64,000 bases of DNA from Mesocentrotus franciscanus (GCA_037976565.1 CP137683.1:11625923-11689922), one strand, 5' to 3'. Numbered from the stretch's first letter, positions 29,001 to 44,200 are shown. Numbers and translations are program-made. The notes: generated by a model not told the origin, from the sequence alone.

Positions 29001-32000
29001 CTTAATCCATTGGAGCAGAAAGTCACTCTCTCAGGAGTTGTATCAGGGTCCACTTCATTTGGATCTCAATCCACTACAAATTAATGTGGCTTCCAAATCA
29101 GTGGTTGAATAACTGTTTGGAAATTGTGTTGAATTTTCACTCCAAATCAACATGATCCCAAATATGATTTCCCAATGAAATTTTACAACCCTAGCCATCT
29201 TGATGTACATGTCAAGTGACTGACGACTGAACACTACTTCTTGAACTATTTTGTTCTGTAAATACCATGAGAAGTGCACCGTATACTTTGGAGCAAACGC
29301 AACGAGCGCCTAGCTGGCAGATACCGTCGCTACAGAACGCATCGGTATTTTCGTTATTATCATAACGGATTTCCACTCCTGTATATTTCGAGAGAGTACG
29401 GGCAAACCTGTATGGAATAATGACATACATGTAAGAAGTCAGGAAAAGCGATCTCTATAGGCAAGTGGACTTTGGGTGACCTTTATACACAGGTTTGATC
29501 TAACAAATTTTTCAATGCGAAACACCCTGTCGAGGGAAACGAAAATGCGGTCTTTAGGAACGGGTGGTCTTTGTATACAGGTGGTCGCTGAAGCAGGTTT
29601 GACTGTATTTACACGTAGAAATTATCTCCAAAGTACCACAACGAGCAATTTACGAAGCAATCGCTTCAATACACTCCATATGTGATACACAATAGAACAA
29701 ACGATTCCAATGAAAGACTTGTTACACACTATTGTAGCGTGACAGGGAAGACGCCAAAATGCTTGGAATGGATTACAATTTGATAATACCCAGTCACACT
29801 GCAGTCGAACCGGCCGACACATATGCCATTCGGGATGACGTAATGTTTCTGTTCGATCTTTTGTTTTGCATAGTGTTGGTCTCGTCGATGTGGCTGGGAT
29901 GTAATACTTACGTCAACCCGTAAAACAAGTCGATATAATCAGTCTTACAAGATAATAAACTTCGCCTGGGGCACTAGATACTGACGTCGTGAACCTAGTT
30001 CTCAGAAACGGAACTAAATGAGGGCCCTGGATTCTCTTATTCAACCTCCTCCTTTTCATCATATATTCAGCCCTTTTCTTCATATTACTCCCTGACTTTC
30101 TATTGTCAATGTTGCCTGGTGAATCAGTTACATAATCCAATATATGTTTTAAATAGACTCTTCCACATACGCTTCTGTTAATGTATATGAATAGATTTAT
30201 TTAGGTTGCTTTTATAATGTAAGTTATACACATATACAATGTTTCCAGTTTTACAAATCTGAGATGCATGGCCCTACGTGTTATCAGTGTCTGTGATATG
30301 GTGTAATATTGAAGCCCTAAACAAATTGCGCTTCAAAATGATCATGAATTGCCTCAAAAACGTAAAAGATGCATGGCCCTACGTGTTATCAGTGTCTGTG
30401 ATATGGTGTAATATTGAAGCCCTAAACAAATTGCGCTTCAAAATGATCATGAATTGCCTCAAAAAAGTAAAAATCTTTGAGTGACTGGTTTTTCCATACT
30501 CATTTTCCCCAATAGACTGCAGTGTTATAAAAACTGTTGGGAAAACGGTTTTTGAAATTTCGATTTCCAATCATAAATATCTTGATAATCAGACAGGCGA
30601 TCGGCTTGTAAAAGTCATGGTATTCCTGACGGACCTAAAGGTTTATAAATTTGATTGCAGCATGAGCTAAATCCAGGATTTTGTTTAGAATCTGAGGTAA
30701 AGATACCGAATCCCTTTAAAGATGAAATTATACATTGCATGTAAATTGGTCATACAAATGCAACGTAAATGAAGCTGTTCATAAAACGACACAGGGAAAA
30801 CTGCTGTATGATAAATAGAAATAATAAATGTGTATTGTGCATTGTTTGGTTGTGAAATGATCAAACTAACAAAGAATTGACCCGATGTGGTCACAAGAAA
30901 TGACATGCGCTGGATAAATTCATGGGTACAAATGGGACTACGTATTTGATATCATTTTTGGTTCAAAGTATTTCTATTTATATTTTTTTGTATATGATGT
31001 CATATCAAGGGACTCCTTTCCACTTGACATTGCTTCTACGATATTCTTCTACATGGAAATAAGTGGAATTAGAAAGCTCACAAATAGTTCTGTTCACTCT
31101 CTAAGGGTGAACAAAAAACTGTTAGTGAGATTGAGAAGAAAAAAATATATTTGTAAGTTTACCCTTCAGTATCATAACTGAATTGAACAAACACTTTTAT
31201 AGTTATCTTATTACCAATCAATCTCAAAATGAGAGCATGAAACGTGACTCAATTTGACTGCTTCTTCAATGAACCTGACCGGAAAACCTACAACATTTAA
31301 AGAGAAGGTTGAGTTCTGGAAAGAGGTGACAAAATAATTTGTGAGCGTTGTCATTGTTATTATGCACGTGTGGAAGAACAGCAGATAAAAAATGTTCCCT
31401 GAAAGCATGGCTCTTCAAATGCCTTCATATTCTAAATATGACATGTAACAGCATAAAAATTGGGACGGATTTTTATGCCACATCTTCGTGTAGACCCACA
31501 TACACCTTTCTGTGTACAGTGCTTGTAACTGGGCCAAATTTCTTATCATTTTGATGATTCCAGAACCTTGCAGTACACACCAATACTTATATATATGCTA
31601 AATGATCAACCTTTTCTGATCGATTCCACACTGTTTCTTTCACAATGCAGTCGCATGACCAGAACTCAACTTTATCTTTAAAGGTATTCGAATTATAATC
31701 GGCCATTCATATAGTGACCAAACAAACATATCTGTGATAACATCTAAAGTGACGCTGATTTATATTCATCTCTCTCGATCGTTATCTCCCTGATTCATAT
31801 CTCTACCGATCAGAAAAGATCATTACAAAAATATTTATATAGATATTAACCAAAGAGCGTGTTATTTAGGTCACTCCCATTGATATAAAGCCTGGGTATC
31901 CATGACAACGGAACAAACTGTGACACACGTGGCTTGTACCAGACTCGATCGCAACCTTTTCGAATAAGTGCAAATTGGTTTAGAGACTGATGTACACAAA

Positions 32001-35000
32001 ATGCAAGATCATTGGAATATTGGAGAGAAGTGGGTTCTTGGATTACAATTAATAAAGCGTACAATAGTTTTGTGATAATATTTTTTGTCTGACAAAAGCG
32101 GGACAGCGATATCAATGGCAATGGATGAAACGTACTTTTAGCTCTCTGCTAAACAGTTTTAATGGACAAAATTTCATATCGAACTATTAACATGACATAG
32201 AACCCCAAAACTCAAAAGTGAGTTTCACATATAAATAAATGACACACAAGGAGAGTGTTTTACAAAGACTAAGATCGACTTAAGTTGGACTTGAACTATG
32301 GCAGGCCGTTCATGCCACTGGTTGCTCTCACCATTCCTGGCATATGTCTCTCAAGGGACATACAAATCGATGTAAGTAACTTTTTGTCCACAATGAACTA
32401 TAATAAAATGTATTTTCCGTAGATTTGTGACGTCCCTTGAGAGACCAATGCCAGGAATGGTGAGAGCAACCAGTGGCATAAATGGTCTGCCATAGTTCAA
32501 GTCCAACTTAAGTCGATCTTAGTCTTTGTGAAACACCCCCAGGAAGTATTTCAAAAAATTTGAATGTATAGCTTGCAATTAATATAGAATGCAGAAAGGA
32601 AACAAAGCTATTACAAACATTACAAGATCATCAACAGTGTATTTTTTTCTAATCACATTGATATTATTTCTTAGAACTGAGAAAATGCTGCGGGACTTTC
32701 TTGTACAGTTTTAAACATTGGACCTAACTGTTAAGGTTAAGAGAGACATCATATACCAAGAGGAAGCAGCAATAACAAAACTTATCATACATCAGTACGT
32801 AGACAGAGAAAGCTAACGTCAACTTCTTACAAAATGAAGAGGAATGGGTGCAAATGCACTGCGATACAAATTCCGATCACAATTTTAATCTAATAAAAAT
32901 ACTATTTTCTTACTGGAAAAAAAAACTGAATGAATGTCAGTGAACATACCGTTTGAGCTGTTCTCTCTTCGCCTTAACCTCCATTTGTCTCTGTAACCTG
33001 GCATCATCAACTATTGTATCTCCACGTATTATTCAAAATCTATAATGGTTTGCCAACATCCTAAGGCATGTACATTTGATAGACTAGATTCCTGACATGA
33101 CGGGGCTTGATAAATTATTTCTGACTTACGCTATCAATGCCTTCTACTTTATCCTAGCTAGATGTCAGTTTATATCCCTGGCAATATAACGACTTTCTGA
33201 GTACCTTTCCTTATTATCGATTGTGAAAATGAATTCCTTTGAGGATCTCTCACACGAACGGTGAAGCCTCTCATCTCTTTCCATTGTATTCCACCAAAAC
33301 AATTTATTTTCACTCAATCGCCTTACAATGACGGGCAACGTATTTAACCTGGACAAGAATTTTTGCTTTCTAAAGCGATTAAAAATCAATATTGACTGCG
33401 AAATACTGTCCATTGATATTTTTGTATTAGAGAGGGCAATATAAATGACTGCATACTCGCTTCCATGGACATCATTATGTTGTATACATTCGTTGTTGCT
33501 GGCATATGTATAATCAAGAACAAATATTCATGATCATGAGTGAAAATAGAGGAATAGGCTATTTATGTACAACAGACAGTGAACACATAACATGTGCTAC
33601 ACCATTTGACATTAACGTTACGAACATGGTGTATATTTATAAGTTTTTAGAACCCAATTTATAATTGTTTGGAAATAAATATATGTTTTTGTTTAATAAT
33701 CGAATCGAATATCAGTTCAACTTAATTCATTTGACTGCAGTCGTCCTTTCTGCGATTTACAATTTCTTGCTAATTAATGATTGATAAACTAGCCCCCAAA
33801 GATAATACATAGTTTTAAAAGCCATGAATACGTTCAGTTGAAATGAGTATGGCGAATAGTCCAGGAAATAGACATGATCACAAAAATGGAAACAAAACGA
33901 TTGCAGTAAATTGCCTTATGACATTATAAATGAGCTAACCAAAATGACTCATTTTGAAGTAGCAAGTAAAGGCCTTTGTGATATTTTTTGATATAATGAT
34001 GATAATAATAATAATAATAATGTTAATAATGATAATAGTAATAATGATAATACACATAATAATAATTATAATGAAAATAATGATAACAAATAATACTAAT
34101 GATAATAGTCATATTTGTATTGCGCTTAATATCACGTGTCTAAGAGCATTTCATCGTAATAATTATTTCCTTGGTTATTGGATTCAAATGCTAATCCGCA
34201 CATACTAGTACACACGCTCCACTCCCTGATGAGTGGGGAGTATTTCGGCCAGGCGCCATTTTACGAGCGCACATATGCCAATCGTTCACATTCCACCGGA
34301 TACCCATTTAACACCTGGGTGGAGAATGGCACATGTAGATTAATGTTTTGTCAATGGACATTGCATTCGTGTTCTGGCAAGACTCGAAACGCGAAACGTG
34401 TGATCCACAATCCGGTGACGTATCCAGTAGACCACAACACCTCTACTAAAAATGAACTTATCGATATTGATTTTCGTCTTTATAAAAGAGTGAAGTGTAA
34501 TCAGGTATGAGGGATTAAATAGGCGCCATTCCATCAATTATAGCTGGAATCTCATTGCGATGAAAGAAGATAAGTCAGCCCACATGATAGGAATTGTCTA
34601 GTGCCTATCGATTTAAAGGCAGGGCAGATAGTCCCCTATACTGGAAATGTCAACACAGTCTGGTCTTAATACTCACGTAATCGTGTTTGTTGCTCCAGTA
34701 TTTCAGTAAGGCAACTGCAATACGCGACTTTTATTAACAATGGGAAAAAACATCAAAAATGTTCATGTGCAAAGACAGTTTTTTGTCCAGTTGGAAAGAA
34801 AATTCATCGTGTCGTTGGCCGGAGATTTTGAGAACGCTGTTGTTCTTGTTTGTTTGTTTGTTTGTTTGTTGTTTTTTTGGGGATTCCGGAAAAAAATCTT
34901 TGACAAAGAAAGCGATGATCATAAAAATAGGGTATTGTATAGGGCAGAAATTTACTTTATGAAGAGAAAAGATCTTCTACGAACGAAAATAGAATTTCAG

Positions 35001-37562
35001 GTGGTGTGGGTCTAAAATGTGAGAGGTTACTTTTTTTAACTTAAAGGATGCACAGGTTGGATGGTCAGGTTGCCCCCTAATTTTGCCACGAACTGATAAA
35101 CATAATGGTAAAACAATGGATATGATAGTAGCCCATCAGTCCATTCAAGTTCAACCGTGGATAGTAAAATCATGGATGTAGTAGGTCCATGGTAAAATCC
35201 ATGATACAGCGTACAACCATCATTCTGTGGTCAGTCAGGATTATGCTCCCTCGAGTTCTTGTCTAACTGGTACACATCTACGATTATTGCGGTTTTTACT
35301 AGCAACCAGTAGTGAGTATTAAAGGGAGAGACCTGACGCTTCCTGTATCGATTTGTCACACTTGGCGGTCCAGTGGTTTATCGAAATATTTACCCCTATT
35401 AACTTTCATCCTAATTATGGTTAGCATATATACTCAGTGCAAGCATGTAGGTCCATGATGCAAGCAAGGTGTTGTAGGTGGAAGCATACAGGAACAGTTC
35501 GTAAGAAAGGTGATGAAATGCACAAAAAGAAGGGGCGATACAATAGTTTTTTCATTTTAGTTTCCTGTCAACCGAAAACTGTGATATCTACATATACCCA
35601 TATACTTTCTAAGCTTCGGTGCAACGACACTCGAAATGAGCACCGGGCTACGAACCCCAATTTCTCTTGAATGTGATCATTTGGTTTCTAAGATTACGTC
35701 CATCCATTCTTTCTTGAATAGTTGTCAAAATTGTCATTATAAAATACTACATGAATGATAAAGGAGGCGAAGCCCACGTTAATTTTTGGTTCAGTACATG
35801 CAGTAACGCTGCCATTTGGTGATATCTGCTTGCTATTTTACATTAGGATTACAAGCAGTAAGCCTTAAACTGTCGAAATGTATCAATTATTAATTCGAAT
35901 TTTTCACTTGATGCTAATCTGCGATAATATTGTAACCTCACTGATAGCATAAATAAAAGTCTTTAAAAATGCAATACACATGTATTAACCTCTTCATGTC
36001 TCTACATTCAATATAGATATATTTTGTTACTCAAGGACTGTGTGACCGAAATAAACATAATAAACAGTTCTCAACAACTGAAATGAAATGAAATGTAATG
36101 AAATGAAAGATCGAAGGCCCACTAGACCGTATGTCCAAGGGACCAGAATGAAACCCAAAGTTAGCCTTCCCTGCCTTACTGTTTCGCTTTTGTGTACAAT
36201 CGATCTATCGAATTTTAGCGGTCAATCAGCTGGTGTGTAGTCAGTAAATGACCATTCCATAACGAACGTGACCTTAAACAATTGTACCAGTGAATTTCTT
36301 TCTTTTTCTTTTGTCCATTTCTTCTTTCTTTTTTTCTTTCATTTCTCTTTCGAAAGAAGGTCAACAATATGGGTATAATATTTTCATTCACGAAATGAGT
36401 CTTGTAGAATGTACAATGTCTACTTTGTGTATGACAGGCTGCATAGCCCCGAAGATTACAAGACAAAAAGTAATAAGTAGAAGAAGAAAAAAGAAGGGAA
36501 AAGAAGAAGAAGAGGTGAAGAAGACATAAATGGTGAATAAAAGAGTAATTGTATAAAACAGATGTCTTCTATCACATAATCAATACCTTGATGGAGATCG
36601 TCACAATCTACAATCAATATTAGTCCACATTCAATCTCACAGTCCCTACGTCACCTTTTCTCCGAGCTCAATATATTATTAAAAAACTTTTGCGCTCTCT
36701 ACAGTCACCAGTCCAGTTTGGACATATTTTCTAGATTTGCTACTACCACAAAACCACATCAGGTGATTAATTCGATTAGTAACACTTTACAATTCAGTTG
36801 GAAGTAATAATACGAGAGTTAAAGTGGTAGTTTATTTTAATCTGCAGTCTTTTCTGCATTTTCGTAGCTTTCATTTTCAGTCCAACACGATAGCAACTAC
36901 TTTCAGAATCAACCTGAGGCAATTTCAATAGCCTTGGGCGTCACCTATTGAAATGTGCGAACGTGATAGATAGATACGAGTGTACGTTTATTTGCAATTG
37001 TACATCCCATAAACTTAATATGATACACGAAGCAACCACTGATAGCATTACAATGAAACTCACTGGTGGGACTGGAGACCTACCAGTGGGGTCAAGGGGG
37101 CCTGCCAGCACTCAGATGCCCTACGATCGCGGGAGCGATGACGTATTACGTAATCCGAACATGATTTCTTTGGGAGATATAATACGCTATTGAAATTGCC
37201 CTTGAGTTGATTTTTTCCGAAAATTGTTGCGACAGGGCAGTGGCGACTATTTTTTTTCCCCCTTCCACAGGGTTCTTTATTTTCATAACAAATTCCATCA
37301 CATACATTACATCCATACATTATATACAAATAATTAAAAAAATACTTTCCATACAGAGTGGCTTAACACAGATATCATCATCACGACCGAAAACTTGTGG
37401 CAGATAAAAACAAACATTTATGACAAAATTAGTATTAAAAAAAAAAAATACCAAACATAAAATACATGATCATGTTTGTGTTGGCACATTTCCAACACTC
37501 TCAAAATATTTTCTAAAGTGAAACTATTTCTTTTTCAATTTATTTTCTCTGAGATTTGTTTG

Positions 37563-37606
<44 letters not shown>

Positions 37607-38167
37607 TTTTTTGGTAGGGCGCCCTCCCCCCCCCCCAAAAAAAATGCATCCAGTCTTCAAGGAAAATGTGATGTGCTTACGACCCAAAATGCACTTGAGA
37701 TGTTTGTTTTTTCTCTCTTGTTTGTCTGGTCGCAAGAGAGTTTTCGTACATGTTATCACGGCAGAGGTGATCATTTCTTTTAGCTAGTTTTTTCTTCTTC
37801 TCGGAATTGTATGCCCTAACCCCCCCCGAATATTCTTAAATACGGGTAACATGGCAAGGAAAAAAATAATACCTTGAATTTAACAGCTTTCTTCAAGGGA
37901 AGAAACAATGTCGCTTTTCAATAAGAATAATACGGATTATATTAGGATAACGCTTAAACCATATACACATGTACATAAAGAAGGTACTCATAATTCTTTT
38001 TTAATTCATACCTAGGACTTGCATCGAATTATATACCGAATTTCTTCATGCAAATTAAAGCATGGCCAAGAGTGACTCGTTCTTCCTCTTCATAGTTCAG
38101 TTTGAAATTATTATTGATAAATGCTTACTAATAAGCATTTATGCTTTCTTAGCAGTCAGGCAAAATA

Positions 38168-38207
<40 letters not shown>

Positions 38208-41200
38208 TAATGGTTATTGGTATCACAATTGAGTGATTTAGACACTTGCTGAACCTTAAATGTAAAGAAAACAAAATCTTCTTCATTGCATTATATTTTA
38301 ATATATAATGAAAGATCTGCCTCGCTTACCTATAGAAGAGAATTAGGGACCTCAAAAGAGGACGAAAGCAATTGCGATTAAATTCGCCGTATGCCCGTAC
38401 GATGACCAAGGTAGAAAAACTCCCGTCCGAGGGAATGGATATGGTGCACATATTGTGTGCATTCATGGATACGACGGCCGGGGAAATAGCTACAAAGCAC
38501 CTAAAGATATGAACTATAAATCCTTGCTCTGCGCACGCTAATTTATGTTTTATAACTGTTGAATTCGATAGACAAAAAGTGGATTTGGGCGGATTTAGGT
38601 GTATATTAGCATTCAAAATTCTTCTGTAAACACAAATAGTAGTGAAGTGATGGTTTGTAAAGGAATAAGCAGATTACACTGAATGCAAGTGAGATTAGCA
38701 ACGTTGGTTTAAAAATAGATAGTGTATATATAGTATTGATCGGATAAACCTAAAAATCTTGCATTTTCTCTTGAAAGTGTATTTCAGAAATGCAAACTAA
38801 GACAGGGATTAGATACGATAATTACGTATACATCTAGTTAATGGTCTGCTAAGCTCTAAACTCAAAAGTACAAATCTTTGTGATAAATTCAGGGGATTAG
38901 GGAAAAACTGTTTTTTCCCTCCAAAATCAACGGATTCCCCATTCCAATGCAGATGATTGTGGATACTGAGATAAGTAGAAAATCGCATTTTCTTTCTTTG
39001 CAGAGCATCACACAATTTTGAAAAGAGTGACAAACTATATATAAACTTACGGGATTATACTATGTTTATGAGAAACTGATATCTTAGCACAGTTATTACT
39101 GTTTTTGTTGTTGTCATTCTTATCATTGTGTTTTAATGTTATTGCCTTTAATTTCGTATTAAGCATGAAAATTACGAATTCCGTGGTCATCTTTCGACTA
39201 TCCCTCCGTATGGCTTGTCTTTAACGATTGATTTACTAAGCAAAACGTTAGACCAAAGTTTATGAAATCATAAATTTAATTTACATATGCTATAATATGT
39301 TAAATTCGAATGGTCTTGTGGCCTTTAACAAACATCATATGTGCTTCACAAATGGAAGGTTCTTTCCTTAATGCTCAAACACCATTCCCCTGTTCAATAG
39401 TGCTTATACTCAATTTTCACTTTACCTCGAACAACGAGAAATTTAAAGTCAGAGGTTGGGGACCGCATGAATTTATCCTAAGGATCACTTTGACAGGCTA
39501 ACATTGATCTTTCTCACAGCTCTCTCTTTCTCTCTCTCTCTCTCTTTCCCATTCCCCTTCATTCCAGTCGTACCGAATTCAATTCATTTTGATTACTTTA
39601 CGCATCTTTTTTTTACCAGCCAGCGGCCATTTTAAAAACAGATCTTGTTTGTATTTTAGCAATAAAAAAGATTACCCATACAATAATCAAGAAATTAAGA
39701 AATAAAAAGTAAATGAAAATGGAAGCATTATGAAAGAATGAAAGGATTATTTTCAAAGATAATATCATTTCAAAAAAATACTCACAACTTCGACTTCGCT
39801 TCATCCTGAGTTCAAACACGCCGCTGAAATCATTGACCAGAAGATATTACCTTATTTTGTCACTGAAATTCATTTCAGAGCAATCAGGGACCTACAAAAG
39901 CGATCAGTGGAACAATCAAGCCTTGATATTGAAACAGTACTAGTCAGGAAATCGAACGCTTTCAATTTCTATCAAACTGGAAACGACTCTTAAGAGTTCT
40001 TAAGACAGACCGTGTTGGTATGGTTGGTACGAAGGAGCTGAATTAGAACCCGGTTACCAGTCGCGGCTAATCTCTCAAACTAACATACCAAGATGAGTCT
40101 CCCTTAGCCCCAGGCAAAAATGTGGGTATTAGTCCTCCCTAACAAATAAATACAATGGTCATGGTGCTAGAATGGAGGAATATATACCGCCTTTGGCGAT
40201 GGGATTCACTCATCAAAGAGATCGATTTTCTCTCAGGGGTAACTACAAAACTTCATTATACCTGTCTATCCTTAATATCTTGAGGTGATTTTAGACAACG
40301 CGTATAACTTCATTCCTTGGCAGAGATAATTCTTTACCTGAAACTTGTGTCGTTGATGACTTGGAAAAGAACAGGCTGGCGAAAGTTTGGAACGAAATAA
40401 AACAGAAAGAGGATAAATAAAAGGATAAGATGTAGAGAAAGAGGGTAAGGAGGAGGAAAGATGGAGAGGGGAGCACAGGGTAGAGGAAGACGAGTGAATT
40501 GGGAGAGATAGCATGAGAGAGGGGAGATAGATATAGAGAGAGAGAGAGATTGGGAGAGACAAAGAGAGGGGTAGAAATTAATAGAGAGACAGCATGATTA
40601 TATAGACACAGAAATAGATAGAGACATGTGTGTGGAGGGGGGGGGGTAAGAGAGACTGCATAACAAAATAAAGACAGATATGCTTTGGGGTAGACAGAGA
40701 CAGAGAGAGAGGGATGGAGGGAGGGAGAGAGGGAGAGAAAGAGGGGAGGGGATATGTATGTTTGTGTGGGGTTAATAGGGGTGGGCAGGGAGAGGGGTGG
40801 GAAAACAACTTCGAACAAGGTTATCTTTAAGACATTTCGTCGCCCCTCTTATCTAATGCTTGTAATCATTGTTATGAGTAGAGTATCATTGATTTGGAAA
40901 TCAATTCACGTCGTCTATTGACATTAATCATTGATCGCGAGTGATACAGCAGACTTAGAACGAGATTTATCCGTTAAGCTGATGATATCTTAAAGGTACT
41001 ATGTCCCATTTGCAGGCCAAAAAAATGAAAAGGTTAAATTCCAACGGCATTTGAAAGAAAATACTAATTTAGAACTTCCCTTAAAAAAAGGGGGCTTGAA
41101 AATGTCTTTAAGTGGGAAAATAACGACTATTAGTTGTCGAATCGACTTAGGAGCTATAGAGCCAGTAAGTAATAGTCTGATTTTTCAGACCATTGTACCG

Positions 41201-44200
41201 AATGGTCGTACGTTTTATGCTGCGCAAAGATTCAATCAGTTTAATTTTGGCCATTACAAGAAGTGGGTTATTGATGTAGATAAATGCTCATGTACCCTTT
41301 ACAGCTCATTTTATGTATGTTATTACCAAAGATGAAAAAGCCAGTCAGTCACTCAATAGTGTCTGACAGTGAAGTCTAGCAAGTAAACGGGTTTCCTTGC
41401 ATAATTTGAATATTAGGACACTGCTAACGTTTAAATTTCACAGATAGGACATACATGACATACTCATAATTCCTGCAAAGTTCTACAGAATTTGATGTTG
41501 GCTGCAAAAGGGACATAGTATCTTTAATACCTCCGGTTGAATGCGTCCCTCGCGGAAAGAACCTGATTATAGAAAGCAATCAGAATATATATCAAGGTTT
41601 GATAAAATATACCAACTACCATGATATAAATGAGGAAAAAAGGAGTCTTCAGCTCAAATTTTATATCGCAGGCCCGTGTAGGTTTAAACACAATACATCA
41701 TCATAGAACCTTTGCTCGTATNNNNNNNNNNNNNNNNNNNNNNNNNNNNNNNNNNNNNNNNNNNNNNNNNNNNNNNNNNNNNNNNNNNNNNNNNNNNNNN
41801 NNNNNNNNNNNNNNNNNNNNNNNNNNNNNNNNNNNNNNNNNNNNNNNNNNNNNNNNNNNNNNNNNNNNNNNNNNNNNNNNNNNNNNNNNNNNNNNNNNNN
41901 NNNNNNNNNNNNNNNNNNNNNNNNNNNNNNNNNNNNNNNNNNNNNNNNNNNNNNNNNNNNNNNNNNNNNNNNNNNNNNNNNNNNNNNNNNNNNNNNNNNN
42001 NNNNNNNNNNNNNNNNNNNNNNNNNNNNNNNNNNNNNNNNNNNNNNNNNNNNNNNNNNNNNNNNNNNNNNNNNNNNNNNNNNNNNNNNNNNNNNNNNNNN
42101 NNNNNNNNNNNNNNNNNNNNNNNNNNNNNNNNNNNNNNNNNNNNNNNNNNNNNNNNNNNNNNNNNNNNNNNNNNNNNNNNNNNNNNNNNNNNNNNNNNNN
42201 NNNNNNNNNNNNNNNNNNNNNAGAACCTTTGCTCGTATTTATTAAAGCTCGGCTGGACTAAGTTAACTTGGTGTGACTTAGTTTAACTTCGTCCACTTAT
42301 TTGGAGCGCCACGTGTCAATTTCTTTACGCCTTATAAATTACTGTAAAGCTGTCACTACATGAACGAAGGCAAAAAGCATGTCATTTTGAATTCATGTTC
42401 TCAATTTTGTTTCACGACTAGTGTCGTATATTCATTTTGGTTCGAGGATGATACTATATAGGCGTTCAAAAAACGGTTATAGGTCGACTAACTGTGCACA
42501 CATAATCCTGAACTAAATTAGTGGACCAGTATGAATATGGGCCTTTTTATTTTACATACAATATTCCAATAGGTTACGCTCTTGTTACTCTCCAACCCCT
42601 TTCTTACACCCTTCTACCACCCTTCCAAATCATAAAGTGGACTGATATTCAAAACATGAGGTTCTCGTTTGGTCTCCAAATAGAACAATAATATCGATTG
42701 CATAAAATAATATCCCGAATGTTACGATAATAATCCCTCGAATGGAATATCGACTGCCATGATTTATCATTGTTTAGAGGTTGTCTAGGGATTAATAATT
42801 AATAAGTTAGGACATTTGTAAACAAGATTAGTTGCTCTCGAGCTTAGAGACCATTGTGTTGATTGACAATGTGTTTTTCTTGCATTTCTTTCTCCAACCG
42901 CTACTTTGTTCTTGTTGCATTGTTATTTCAATGTTTTCTCTCATCCATCAATTTCTGTCAATTTCCGTCCACGCGATCCATCTTTTATGTGGAACGCCAT
43001 TCTTCATTCTCGTTGAACACCAACATTAATCTTATTAGGAGAGATACATCACAGTTCTAAATCATGCGACGATTGAAAGCCAATTATGACTTTAAATGAG
43101 TATAGCTAAACATATACCCCCACATATCACAACTTATACAGCCAATCAGAGCTTGCAAGCATAATGTCACCTAATAACTAATCAGAGCATGCAAGCATAA
43201 TGTCATATGTTAGCTAATCACAGCTTGCTGGCATAATGTCAACTGATAGCCAATCACAGCCTCCAATAATCATGTCAACTAATAGCCAGTCACAGCTTGC
43301 CGGCATAATTTCATCTGATAGCCAATTACAGCATCCAAGCATCATGTCAACTAATAGCCAATCACAGCTTGCTGGCAAATTTCATATTACAGTTATAGCC
43401 AATCACAGCTTGCTGGCAAATGTTAACTGATATGCAATCACAGCTTGGTGGCATTATTGTATATGATAGTCAATCACACCTCGCAAACATGAGACGATTG
43501 TAGCCAATCACAGCTTACCACCATATGACTAAATGATAGCCAATCACAGCTCACAATCACGTCACAAAAGCGGCGAATCGTTACCCACAATAATGCGTCA
43601 ACTGATACCAATCTGACATAGCAAACAGATGAGACTGTAACCGTGGAAAACGTTGTTTGTTGTTTTTATGATTAGTAACCCCTTTCTGAGAAGGGATCTT
43701 CATTTAACTTTATTCTGCTACAAATCTTCTTCGCGTTAATCCCCGGGAAGCCACTTTATAAGGTGTAGTTGTCAAGATTGACAGAGTTGTGTAACATTGT
43801 ATTTAACCGTATATCTATATCACACAAATTAATAATGATCGCGAATGAAGTGAAAGAAGAAAAGTCATGCTTCATTCAGGGCAGATTAGATTAGTAATAG
43901 TTTATACTGACCAACGTGTTGATAGACTTATTTGTACATGTATATATGAAAAAAGACTCAGATTCAGTTCAGGTTTAAACCGAAATTGGCTTCCTTGTCG
44001 AAACACCGATGAATTCAAGGATAATAGGAATATTTAGTGTAAAAGAAGGACAAATCCCATGCTCTGACTTGTCGAACAATCCAGTTGGAATGTGAATAGA
44101 TGAGACTGTATATTTGAGACATTCCCTAAATGGCCTGCATTAATTGATAAATTATCAATTATTTATTTATTTATTTGTAGCTTTATTTTTACAGGGTAGC

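Larger units (their letters stand above)
34481..40989. other. Unannotated intronic DNA with microsatellites
   Basis: No gene recognised over 6.5 kb. Contents: TTTG repeats near 34850-34870, AAATG repeats at 36080-36110, (TA)n at 37563-37606, (ACT)n at 38168-38209, CT tract 39518-39549 and a GA-rich tract 40490-40800. A strong donor-like GTAAGC on the minus strand near 38331 follows an unrecognised 96-residue ORF. Confidence 0.5.

Noticed and set aside
38326..38616. Possible alternative exon on the minus strand followed by a GTAAGC donor
   Set aside because: The 96-residue translation shows no recognisable domain and no matching acceptor or phase could be supported.
40272..40818. Minus-strand Ser/Pro/Leu-rich ORFs of 76-175 residues
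   Set aside because: Low-complexity translation of a GA-rich tract; similar artefacts occur at 11474, 24024, 25011 and 25942.
41051..41335. 94-residue ORF inside the TTAA MITE
   Set aside because: The other copy (47528-47764) is frameshifted relative to it, and there is no known domain.
41630..42286. ORFs spanning the N gap
   Set aside because: They consist almost entirely of unknown residues.
43139..43578. CRISPR array
   Set aside because: Contiguous degenerate 36-bp tandem units without unique spacers, in an animal-type genome.
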